A DNA stretch of 64,000 nt from Acanthornis magna (taxonomy: Eukaryota > Chordata > Aves > Passeriformes > Acanthizidae), in assembly GCA_036785705.1 (NCBI GenBank), contig JAWUZG010000332.1, positions 2,418,001 to 2,482,000 of the forward strand. The letters are read 5' to 3'. The notes under the pieces were generated by a model, which was not told the DNA's origin, did not search any database, and worked only from the letters and a program-made list of their open reading frames with translations. Below are positions 50,581-60,707 of this stretch, in pieces (within the stretch, counting starts at the first letter, position 1; each line of letters starts with the position of its first letter). Made by a program: the position numbers and the translations under genes.

Positions 50581-51782
50581 ATAAAGACTAATGTCTTTTC
50601 CGGCTAGTTCTGAATTAATTTCCTTTTCAAATTCCCATCTGAAGAATTCAACCTAATTTATGTTAAAATTCAAATTAAAATTACCATTCTCTTATTAACT
50701 TGAGGAGATAAACAGGTCGTTATCAAGTAGTTTCAGGTACACAGATTTTTTGACAATACGGTCTTTTAAATCCTAGAAAAGTTTCTGGTTGATATGTCAA
50801 TGGGTAGAAAGATCTTTAATGACAGGAAATTTCCAGTGGTTTTCTCAGGTATTTAGGAGAACTAAATATTCTTGAATACTAAGTGTAGGGGCACTGGGGT
50901 AAAATAAAAGAAATAAGCTTTCTGTTTTCCCTTTCCCAATGTTTCACAGATCTATCACAATTACTCTGGGATGTATACCAGAGAAATGGAGAAGGGAAAT
51001 GGTGATATCATCAGAACCAATTAATTCCTAAATCCTACCTGAAATGTAACACATGGATACTTGCGCTTACTTCCCACACATGTGCCTGGTTTTGCCCTTC
51101 TTTTTTTCCCTTATAATTCTTATTATTTTGTGTTTTATGAGCATCTGCTTCAACTGACCAGGACTGTAAGGAATATCCAAAGAGGCGAATAAAATCACAA
51201 TCTGCAGGATGCAGCCTACTTTGGCCATAACACCTGAAACCCCCCAGGCTGTGAAAAGATCATATGCCTCATTTATTACTCATACTTAAGCCTTCAGCTA
51301 CTGACTCCTGAGTTAGATTTCCAGCTCTGTCAGCTCTGAGACAGTGCCTGGGTATCCTTCAGCTCTCACGGTGCAGTGTGAACATGGGGAGTTACCCATC
51401 ACTGCTGAAGGAACTGTTTTACTCAAGGACAATTTCCCCATTTTCAGTGTGTTATCAGCAAGCTGGCACTGCTCACAATGACTGGCATCCACAGGATTCA
51501 TATTTGCAGCTCCCTCTGCGGACATTAGTGCTCTGAGGTCAGAAACAGCTGATTTGGGGGCTGCTTCTGAGCAGAGATCACCTTTCTGCTCATCAGTCTG
51601 TGTAAGGTGGATGCAAACTACCAGGTATCAACATTCTGCCACTGTGGACCAAATCGGCCCTTAATTCTCATTTGAACTGCCTCCCTACGAAATCTACGAA
51701 ATGGTGATCTTGCTGCTGGCAAAAAAAACGAAAAAGAAACTAAAAGAAGGATGAAATCAGATTTGCCATTTTATATGGATAT

Positions 51783-51900
51783 CTACCACAGAATCAGAGA
51801 ATGCCCAAGGTTGGAAGTGACCTTTGGAGATTGCATAGCCCAACCACCCTGCTCAAAACAGAGTCAAGTAGAGCAAATTTCTCAGGATGCAGTCACAGCA
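51783..51900 (-). mobile_element. CR1 LINE, truncated 3' tail
   Basis: The plus strand reads CAGAATCAGAGAATGCCC, then AGGTTGGAAGTGACCTTTGG and CCCAACCACCCTGCTC, the reverse complement of a CR1 3' untranslated end. The copy is about 118 bp, diverged and 5'-truncated, with sense on the minus strand. It lies about 200 nt from the EGF1 exon donor. The right edge is approximate, near the end of the recognisable match to CTCAGGATGCAGTC. Confidence 0.85.
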
Positions 51901-52098
51901 CAAAGCAAAGCCATTCCAACTTCATGGGATGAAATTCGTGGCAGGGCACAGCTGAAAAGTCACACACAACCTGCTTGAGCAAGGGAACTTTTGAGCCCAG
52001 GTGCCTGTAAAACTAACTTCTCCCAGTACAACAATTAAAAACCCACAAATGATGGGGAACAGTTCCTTGCTTCCCTTGGAGTTCATTTGTAGCCATAC

Positions 52099-52223
52099 CT
52101 TGAAACCAAAAGGGCAAGTGCACTGGTAGAGCTCCACGGGGTCAGTGCTGCACGTCCCGTTGTTCTTACAGGGGCTGGAGAGGCAGGCGTTGCACTTGGA
52201 CACCACACTGAGATCCACAGGCT
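52099..52223 (-). CDS. SLIT3: SLIT3 exon: linker and EGF-like domain 1
   Basis: The 125 nt (2 + 41 codons) encode the short link from the LRRCT and most of the first EGF-like domain. Five cysteines are seen in [15 protein letters not shown] and [10 protein letters not shown]; the sixth is supplied by the next exon (GRDC). The acceptor is atgcttgcctttgcag before AGCCTG, and the donor is TTCAAG/GTATGGCT. The leading AG joins the G left by the LRRCT exon to form Glu, giving FQCKEPVDLS. CKNNGTC fits the O-fucose consensus C2-x4-(S/T)-C3 and contains the N-glycosylation sequon NGT. A CR1 fragment lies about 200 nt into the downstream intron. The match to the Slit3 stretch [14 protein letters not shown] is from memory. 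Confidence 0.95.
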
Positions 52224-54175
52224 CTGCAAAGGCAAGCATAGAGCGTGAGCACGGAGCTGGATCGCAAAATTAACGCCTCCCATGCACACAGCAACATTTC
52301 GTCCTAAACACACACTGCAGGTGCACTGCACGACACCGAGGGATTCCCAGGGATCAGAGAGGCTTTCAGTGCTTAAATCAAGTGCTAGGCAAGTCTCAAT
52401 GATGCTTATATTCTCCTGAAGATGCAAACATATGCTCTGAAAAAAACATGTTGGGAACCTCCAGGGAGTGGGTTATATATATATATGGCTTTCAGCAATT
52501 CTTCCTTTTCTCAGTTCTGGAAATCCTGCAATAGCAACCCCAGGGAACCATAACCTGACATTTCTATGGCTGATAACAAGAATGAAAGTGCAGATGCAAC
52601 AACATAAATAAAAACCATGCACAAGACAGATTTAGTTAGAGGCTTATGGGAATATTTAGGTGCAAAGTGCTCTACCATCCTTAATTTTAACAGAGTTTGA
52701 AGCTTATTTTCTTCCTGTTCTGCCCAGAAGAATAATCAACACTGAGCTATCCTGGCAAAGTACAATAAAGCCAAATAAGCAAAGATGTAAATGCAGGTAG
52801 ATACAGATGGCCATATTTAAACTATCTAATAAACCTCATCGTTTTAGCAGAAATCTTCCAGAGAAATACTGATGTTTGTAGGTGAGCAGGAAAATGAACA
52901 CAGACTAAAACTTGGGTTCCCAAGTAAATCAATATTTTATGGTTGAGATTTTACAGAAAACTAATTTAGGCAATTATATTCACAGTTAAAACATGGTGAC
53001 TTTTTAAATGGCTACATTTCAAATATTAATAAGTATTAACTCATTGGCTTTTACATGTAAAAAATAAAACCTAGCACTTTAAAGTGGCTTAAATTATATC
53101 AGGCAGTAAAGACCTTAAAATAATTTTATTTCATTTTTAAGGAAAGATATTCTAAAGTAATTTAAAATCGGTCCTGTACTAATCAAAAGTGGGCACAGAG
53201 CTTCTGTTACTGCATGATAAATGGTAAGAAGGAGTAAATTGTGAAACATCCTGTAAGTGAAGAAAAGAAGCTTATATTTGACGTTTGAGAGAAGGTGGAG
53301 CTCCAGAGTTAACAGAACTAGGGATGAAAAACTTCCTTCCAGCCAGGGATTTGCTTTGAATCGTCCTGCATGGGTTCTAAACCTTCAGTGTTTGTGTTGA
53401 ACACTCGCAGAGCACCAGCAGGGCTAAGAAATGGCAGAAATGGGGACTGGAGGGTCCCAGGTGACAGCACCTGGGCCGTGTCCTGGTCCTGTAGGGATGG
53501 TGGTGCCATCAGGGACTGACTGGGAGTGCCACGTGCAGTAACAAGGGAAAAATACAAAAATTAAAGGGAAGAAAAAAATAAAAAAATTAAATAAAGGACT
53601 GCTGTTGTCCTATCCTATCTTTGTGTTTATGTCTAAGTGCATGCCATACATGTTTTTAGCCTGGAGTGAGGAGAACAAGAGGAAATCACACCTGAATTCC
53701 TGGCACTGACAGGGGCTGGAACATGACATATCTGAGTTACATTTGTCTTCATGGTAAAATATACAGAGAATAAACAAAGGTGGCTCCTCTGAGAGCTCAT
53801 GAGACAGGCAGCAGTGTTGCTCTTTTAGAGGTCAGTAAGACAGAATTTGTTCTATTATTTATTTATTTCATAATACTTGTACATTTTCCATTTACTTGTA
53901 TGGCATAGATCAAAGCTAATCAATGTAGGAGCTAATAAGAACAGTGTTAGTTCCTTGCAGTTAAGTAGTTCATTACTTTGCCCTTGTGGATTTGATTTAT
54001 AAATCCATACAGCAAAACGCCCTCAGCCCAGCACATTCCTTTCCTCTGCTGCATAGCTGGGAGGGCAAGTTAATAAAAAGCAGAGCTGAGTTTGCATGAC
54101 TTGCACATAACACACTTTTATTTTCTTGGCTCTGCTGAGACATAACCTCCTGCTCAGTCACAGGCTGAAAACGTA

Positions 54176-54284
54176 TTTTTAACAAGAATAAGTTAAACTG
54201 CTTTTTTTTTAACTAATGTAAAAGTTCCTGGAGGTCACAGAGGACATCTGAGCATGACCTTCCTGCAACACCTCAAGGTACCCA
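54176..54284 (+). repeat. Unidentified repeat, copy 1 of a direct pair
   Basis: This copy begins TTTTTAACAAGAATAAGTTA, has a T run, then reads AGTTCCTGGAGGTCACAGAG and GCATGACCTTCCTGCA and ends CACCTCAAGGTACCCA. A second copy in the same orientation lies at 55782-55890. The flanks of the two copies do not match each other. Family unknown. Confidence 0.9.
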
Positions 54285-55781
54285 GCCCAGCATGGGCCAA
54301 CCCAGGGTTTTGGGGCTTATCACTCCCTGAAATGGGAAAGGGGTGCACTGACACTGCCAAATCATGCACTGGTTTTCAAAATATTTGTACTGTGATGAGC
54401 AAAGGTGAATTTTTCTAGGGCCTGGAGCTTCTTGAACTTTACTGCCACTTGTCCAGACCGTCAATAGTTTCTGCTTGTGCAATGACCAACTCCAAACCAA
54501 CACATTTTTTTCTCCTTTTCTGTTCAGGTAAAGCAAGCCATGGAGACTTTTGGTATATTAAAAAGCACACCAGCTTTCTAGTGGACCAATCTAATATTTA
54601 CATAAGAAGCATACAGCTACATCCAATATCCTGGACCACAGATTTACTTATCTCTTGCCTAAGAGTTGCTTGTTTAGTTTAAAGAGAAAATGAGAGTAAC
54701 TATTGATTTATCACAGGTTCAGAATGAAGAAGACATCTAACTTCTCTTTCTGGTTTAATTTTCAGATCCTGTTTAATATACAAGACCAATTATTTTCTTT
54801 GGTTCACTTAAGGGGAACAAGTGCATTATTTGGTATTTTTAGTACTTAGTATACTTGTACATCACATTTGAGAGACTACTGTAAAGTCTGTAGTTTGATA
54901 ATTATGGTCAGAATTCTGACAGTTTTGAGAGTGACATTTCAAAGTAATTAAATTATAAGATTACAGTTATTAAAGATATATTTGAAAGGACATAAAATTC
55001 AGCTCAGCCTCGGGAACCTGTGTTTTAAACCCACCTCAACACCATCATTTGTTTGTTCAGCAGTTTAATCCCAGCACCTATAAAATCACCCTGCCAGGCA
55101 GTACTGTAAATGGGCATGGCACTCTGAGGGACATAAAAACAGGCTTTATGCCCTCATTTCCATTTCTAAGAGAGGCTACTGATCCATCTTTTCCACTATA
55201 AATACAGCTCCATCTTCATGTACTTGCTGGTAAGCTCAGCAAACCTCCTAAACTTTTTTTTATGAGAACATACAGATATGTCTTAACCTCCACTCACTAA
55301 TGAGCTACTTACTTTATCCACAAAAAAGTGTGCTCCTTTTCATCTGTCTGACTGCCCTCTAATGCAGTACACTCCTGTCACTGAGTATCCCAAATTGTTC
55401 AGAGCTGCACCTCAACCCTCTCCTGAATGAATGCACACTGAATTCGGACATTGCAGTTTCTGAATCAGAGCTGATGAGAACAGCTTGCAGATCTGCAGAT
55501 GAAAATGTACTTTTGGTAAATATCTGCTTTCTAAAATAATTCTCAGTTTCTCAGCTTTCAAGAAAATCTACATAATAACTACAGTGCTCTATGTTTTTAT
55601 AATAACACTCATTTTCCCAAATTTTTTGGGGGTAGGTCACAGGCCAAAACGAATTTTTTGTTCCAATAATTTCTAACAACCCCCTTCACGCTAATGTGCC
55701 ATTAAACAACCTGGTGTGAGCATCAGGAGCACAACCTGCTCTGAGGCACCCTGGTTTTCCTGCCAGGGAGCAGGAACAGAT

Positions 55782-55890
55782 TTTTAACAAGAATAAGTTA
55801 AACTACTTTTTTTTCTAATGTACAAGTTCCTGGAGGTCACAGAGGATGTCCAAGCATGACCTTCCTGCAGCACCTCAAGGTACCCAAGGT
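55782..55890 (+). repeat. Unidentified repeat, copy 2 of a direct pair
   Basis: This is the second copy of the segment at 54176-54284, about 1.6 kb away, in the same orientation and roughly 90 percent identical by eye. It differs at ACTACT for ACTGCT, AATGTACAAG for AATGTAAAAG, GATGTCCAAG for GACATCTGAG, and GCAGCACC for GCAACACC. It ends in a local duplication, AAGGTACCCAAGGTACCC. Confidence 0.9.
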
Positions 55891-56040
55891 ACCCATGAGT
55901 GTTAATAGCACTTTGGGGAAGAACACCAGAAAATGCAGCTTGGAAGGAGCGCGACGGTTTGGAAAACGAAACCCAAATGAAACCCAAAGCCAACTCCCGC
56001 GTGAACGCACTAAACCAGGGGCGGGGAATGAAATCCCTGT

Positions 56041-56080
56041 GGGCAGGGCAGGGCAGGGCAGGGCAGGGCAGGGCAGAGGG
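56041..56080 (+). repeat. GGGCA array with G-quadruplex potential
   Basis: Seven GGGCA units (56041-56075) are followed by GAGGG, giving eight GGG runs with mostly 2-nt loops on the plus strand, the template strand of SLIT3. The array lies about 18 nt beyond the LRRCT exon donor, within the first part of the intron. The transcript carries the complementary TGCCC repeat. Confidence 0.95.
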
Positions 56081-56097
56081 TCGCAGGTGGCTCCTAC

Positions 56098-56261
56098 CTT
56101 TGCACTGGAAGTGGTGCGTGGGGGTGGTGAGCAGCAGCCTGTCCGCCATGGCTTCGGGGCCGCGGCAGCGGGCGATGCCAGGCTCCTTGTAGCCTGCCTT
56201 CACCCACTCGGAGAGCCAGCGCAGGTGGCAGTCGCAGTGCAGGGGGTTGGTGCCGAGGGCC
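56098..56261 (-). CDS. SLIT3: SLIT3 exon: LRR C-terminal cap (LRRCT) of domain 4
   Basis: The exon encodes the disulfide-bonded cap that closes LRR domain 4. Its 164 nt are 1 + 54 codons + 1. The LRRCT signature is clear: [16 protein letters not shown], then a Cys in [10 protein letters not shown] and the last Cys in HHFQCK. The pattern N-P-x-x-C-x-C-x-x-x-W-L is intact. The donor is AAAG/GTAGGAGCC. The acceptor is weak: the ten intron bases before the exon read tgaccacgag, and the better pyrimidine stretch lies about 30-40 nt upstream. However, no other AG occurs in the last 40 or so intron bases, and joining CT from the previous exon with G here restores the expected Leu-Ala-Leu-Gly. The exon is GC-rich compared with the surrounding intron. 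A GGGCA array lies about 20 nt beyond the donor. Confidence 0.95.
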
Positions 56262-59200
56262 CTCGTGGTCAGAAACACATCAGCACAGGTTATTTGGCAA
56301 AGAGAACAGCTTTGGTCTCATCGAGGCACATTTTATCCTACATTTCTACAAGGATGCTGTGTTTCACAATGTGGGAAAGATCTGATGAGTATTCAGGGAG
56401 TTTTTAGATTTATCTCCTGCAGTATTCCTGCTCTTCTCCCTTCTTCCCATCATTAGTTAGGGAAGTTGTATAAATACCTAAGAAGAAATCCCTTTTTCAA
56501 ACAACTGTGCTTGAGCAATGTCACCAGACATATTGCTTTCATCAAATTTATCACATTGGTTCCCTTTATTTAATTCTTGGCCCTTCCTGAGCACATTCTA
56601 ACACTGAATTGTGTCACTCAGTTTGGATCTGAGGACTCACATCAATGACTCCTCACCATATGAAATACACACACAGAGGGTACGTCCGTTTTCCAAACTG
56701 CAACCTGCTGTCTGCTAACTTTATTTATGACTTTGCAAGCACATTTGCTGCTCAACCCATCATTTGAGTTAGGTCAAATAGTTGAAGAAGATGCATTTAT
56801 ATAGTGAAATTATAATTCTCAGAATTCTTCCTTTATTCATGGACATCTCTCCAAAAGAAAACAAACATTTTAACCTTAAATTTAAGTGCTACCTTGACTC
56901 ATTTGTACTTCTCTTTCTCTTAGAGAAAGTGTCTTTTCAGGCTATCAGCTACAAAGTTCAGACTTCAGAAAAGTCAGCTTGAAGCCAACGAATTGTTGAA
57001 AGTGTGAAGAAATACATGTTGAAAGTCTGAATTTATTTTGCTCAAAGTCAAGGTAAGACTTTAGCTGTACAATATCTGAATTGCCATGGGAAGAAAATGA
57101 ACTAAATAAAGAATAGCACAGGGAAGAGATACTAAAGAAACCAATGATTCACATTGGTTTTTAGACTTTAAAATTTCTGCATATGCTATAAACTATTTTT
57201 AAGATGGTACTTTAAACTCAAGCTTCTTTCAAATAAAAACATATCAAGCAGGATATTAAGACACAAACCTCAGTAAATTTGTTGATACATTTCTATTGGA
57301 GTGACTAATGAACCCACTGTGCCCTAGACAGATTCATAATGAGAGTTCATAGGTTCAAACCCTGTCTGGGGCTCATTCATCAAAATTAAATGTGTACTGC
57401 AGCTCACCATTAAAAAATATCCATCCACTCCTCCTGTAAATCCATTGCTTACAATGGAAAAAAACTACTGGGTTGACTTTTTGACCCTGTAACTGTGATC
57501 AACTGGCTCACTTGTCCAAGGTCAAACAAAATGCAGCCGTGAAAGCTGAGAAATTTTTAGTGGTGAGCAACTGCCATATATAAAATGTGAGTGGGAGGAC
57601 AACGGAAAGCTTGTTACCATGTTAATTAATATTTATAAACTACATTAGAAATAAGGCTGCTCTGTAGCCACTAGAAATGATTACCAATAACATTGTTGAC
57701 AACTTCAGAAATTATCACATGTAGCCTTCCACACTTCTGGCTGTGGTTTGTGCTTTGTTTGGGGTTTTTTTTGCTGTTTTTCATTTCTAGGAACTATAGT
57801 GAATTCTCATATTTTCATTCATGAGTTCTAACATACTCTCTTGATTTCTTTGCCCATTATAGAAAAATATTTCCGGAAGGTAAAAATATCTTGTGCTGTA
57901 AGGAAATACCACCAGCAGCATTTTCAAACTGTTGGGCAGATATTTCTGTTTAGAGGCAACTCTGAATGAAGTCAATTAAAAAAAATATAATGCTGAAAAA
58001 CAGAGGAGAGGACAGCTTATTTTTATAGACGGATAACACAAATTTGAGCAAACACAGGATGATTCAGCAGGATTAGGAATCGGAGCTTTTATGGGAAATA
58101 TGTCAGAAATATCTGCTGCACCCAACATCATCCATTACTGAGGGTTTGTGGAATCCCAGGAGTGCCAAGGCCTCGGTTTGTGTGTGGGCAGTTTTTCGGA
58201 CACTGAACCAGTGAGTGGTGAGGACAGTAAGTGCAGGAACTGACCCAACTGGGAAGGCCCCAGTTCCACCCAGCAGATTTTGGGTTCTTTTAAAGTAATA
58301 TTGTACATGATCCTCCAGTAGTGCTGTAGCATCCTTATCATTGCCCCAGACTAAAAACATTAGTAGAGTCATGGCTTAAATAGACAATTTTGTGATTCAA
58401 CCAAAGTAATAAATGGCACACACAAACCTACCCCAAAACTGAGTGAGCTAAAGCTACATCGTTATGATATTTGCATTATAGTGATATGATGTTTATAATA
58501 AAGGCAAAGGTAAAGGTAAAGGATGTCTGGTGAACATTTTCTTGTAGGCTTTAAACAGCTATGGAGAAAGTGGTTGGACCACCTATATTTCACTTTTGTT
58601 CTTCCAATTATAGACCAACTCAAAACCATTTCAAAAGGTTCTGACTAAAATCAATAGTTTTGTCTATGCTACACCAATATCTCTTTGCAATCTAAAGGTT
58701 AATTTGAGCCCCCCTTGTCCTGCCCTAGGCGGCCTGGGCTGACCCCCCTGCCCCACACCCTGGTGCTCTCCCCTGCCACAACACCAATCCCACCCTCAGC
58801 CACACACCTTGCACATTTAAGAGAAAGTTTTGTTCTCCCAAGCCTTAAGAGTTTGATGGGTAGCAACTCCTTGTCTCATTTTCAAACTGACTCCAAATGC
58901 ATGCTTTCTCCTTGAAGATCTATACATCAGGAGGAGGTCAAAATGCATTTATTTTCAATTATGTACGACTTGGTTTGAGTAAGGACAGCTTTTTCTGGCA
59001 TGTGGAGAACAAATTCATTGTGGTTGCTAAAAGTTTCAGGATCCTCTTTAAGAAACTGGAGAGCACAATTGCACTGTAAAATTCAACTGCTCGACTGTGC
59101 AAATTACACCCCAGACAGGTCTTATTTATTTTATGGATCCTATTTATTACTGTTCATTTGAGCTTTGTGTATTTTACATTTCTGGCAGCACATATATCTA

Positions 59201-60635
59201 AATAGAAAGACTGCAGAGATTGTATTGGGCCAAAGGGGGTTTTATCACTCCCCAAGGTGAACGGTTTACCCAGGAAAACGGGATCTGCACTTCATTTAAA
59301 GCAAACCCCGAGGGAAATCCAAACAAACAGGACACAATATGTTTATTTCTTGAGTTCTAAAAATACCCCCAGAAGCTAAATTCCCAGTATGGGGAGTGTC
59401 CCTGCATTTCTACCAGGAGGTACGGGGCTGCAGCTCAGTCAGGCTTTTAATCTCAAACAACACACAAAATGGCTTGACTGGGAACAGGAAAAACAAATAC
59501 ATTTTGTGCAAAACCAATGATACCAAGGTGAAAGCTGGAAACATCGAAGATTACTTCTCTGCTCAAGTTGCCCAGGTTGCTGTCATGATGTTTGCCCCTA
59601 CCAGCCTGACATACTTTTGGCTTTTATTGTCCAGAGAGGAACAGAGACAAAAATCTGCTACACAGAAACACACAGCCCAGGGATGTGTCTGCTACCCAGA
59701 AAATATGGAAATACAAACTGAATCTGGTGTTCAGGAGGGCATGCTAAAGGTTGCAAAGAGACAATAAATAGATATAAATCCATGCTAAATGCCCACATGT
59801 CAGGGCAGAAAACATCCATATCAACCTGTGGAACCACTCACTTCCCAGAGGGACCAAGGCATGCCCAGCCCTCTGATTAACTGAGCACAGTGAGCAAGAA
59901 ACATGCCACACAAAATCGCTCTTCCTACATCTGTTGTCTAATAGTGTGAAGTATCACACACTACCTCAGTGAAAAAGCATTTTCTGGTCACTCAGGTTTA
60001 GTTTGGAGCCATTGCAGCTCTTTCTCTGTTCTTTCATCAACTGAACTGCATTTGAAAGTCTTCTGGCCCTCTACCAGTACAACAGTAATTTCCTCAAAAA
60101 GCTGAAATGTCTAATAATTTTTGCAACTATGGAATGAAGTATTAGTGCTGTGAAATGACCAATTTCCATGTGATTAAATATATATGTCTGTAGCAGTGAT
60201 TAATCAACAAGTCCATATACTGACAACATTCCAGTATGCAAAACATATGACACTTATTAAGCAAAGAATTCACATTTGCTTAATATTTGCTCTTTGTGGG
60301 AGGTTTCCTGTCTCACTCTCAGAGCGTAATACGCTCTGCATTTCACATTGACAATGCTGAAAGAAAACCTTAAACACAAAATCCACAGCAGAGAAAACTG
60401 CCACACTTGCTCATTTGGTTTTCCTTAAGAAAATATTTTTATAACTAATAACAACAGGTTCTAGCATTTTTTTTTAATTCCTTTGAAAAGATGCACTATG
60501 AATATCCAGAGCACATTATGGAAAGTGAGCAGGAAAAACAAAAAAGCTATGCAATCCTACATTGGTAACAATATGTGTTGTTTTACAAATCTGAAACCAT
60601 CAATCAAAGAGATGAACCCAGGCAGAAGTACTTAC
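56262..60635 (-). other. SLIT3: SLIT3 intron between LRR and LRRCT exons
   Basis: This intron of 4374 nt has GT at its donor side (60635) and AG at its acceptor side (56262). It holds ordinary AT-rich intron sequence, a perfect 8-bp inverted repeat at 60320-60338, and three short AAAGGT-like units at about 58502-58522. A C-rich pyrimidine/purine stretch sits at about 58710-58810. No coding exon was recognised. The ten bases before the acceptor are poor in pyrimidines, and a plausible branch-point sequence, gctgat, lies about 25 nt upstream. Confidence 0.9.
60320..60338. repeat. Perfect 8-bp inverted repeat with 3-nt spacer
   Basis: CAGAGCGT-AAT-ACGCTCTG is a perfect palindrome around AAT and contains two CpG in otherwise CpG-poor sequence. 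Function unknown; it is not followed by a T run. Confidence 0.9.
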
Positions 60636-60707
60636 AGATGGGACAGGGATACCAGGTCATTGAAAGAACCTTCAGGAACACTGGAAATATCATTTCCATG
60701 GAGTGTC
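60636..60707 (-). CDS. SLIT3: SLIT3 exon: last leucine-rich repeat of LRR domain 4
   Basis: This exon encodes one leucine-rich repeat of the fourth LRR domain of Slit3, the part just before the C-terminal cap. The exon is exactly 72 nt, the usual length of a one-repeat Slit exon. It reads [20 protein letters not shown] followed by LSH, which fits the pattern L-x-x-N-x-I-x-x-(V/L)-P-x-x-x-F-x-x-L. The acceptor is ctccccctcctag before GACACTCC, with a good pyrimidine tract. The donor is CT/GTAAGTACTT, close to consensus. The first base completes a codon from an exon outside the window. The final CT is completed by the first G of the 56098-56261 exon, giving Leu and the run [12 protein letters not shown]. 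In Slits generally, LRR domain 2 binds ROBO and domain 4 supports dimerization and heparan sulfate contact; that is family knowledge. The exon boundaries are seen directly. Confidence 0.95.

Larger units (their letters stand above)
37117..52098 (-). other. SLIT3: SLIT3 intron between EGF1 and EGF2 exons (about 15 kb)
   Basis: At 14982 nt this is the largest complete intron here and the richest in repeats. It holds CR1 fragments at 51783-51900 and 38218-38541, the purine satellite at 41903-42330, and a TAAAA array at 45004-45067. It also holds a TA/CA-rich run at 50551-50580, three 12-bp units at 47674-47709 and a CpG-rich patch at 38829-39062. The remaining sequence is ordinary. Open frames up to 182 codons occur in it, but none resembles a known protein. 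Confidence 0.9.
52224..56097 (-). other. SLIT3: SLIT3 intron between LRRCT and EGF1 exons
   Basis: This intron of 3874 nt starts with a GGGCA array close to the donor. It carries two direct copies of an unidentified segment of about 110 bp (54176-54284 and 55782-55890). An (AT)7 run lies at 52473-52486, and an A-rich stretch lies around 53565-53600. I recognise no exon or gene inside it. Confidence 0.9.

Noticed and set aside
57349..57370. tRNA-like B box (GGTTCAAACCC)
   Set aside because: No A box, no acceptor stem pairing and no cloverleaf could be formed around it.
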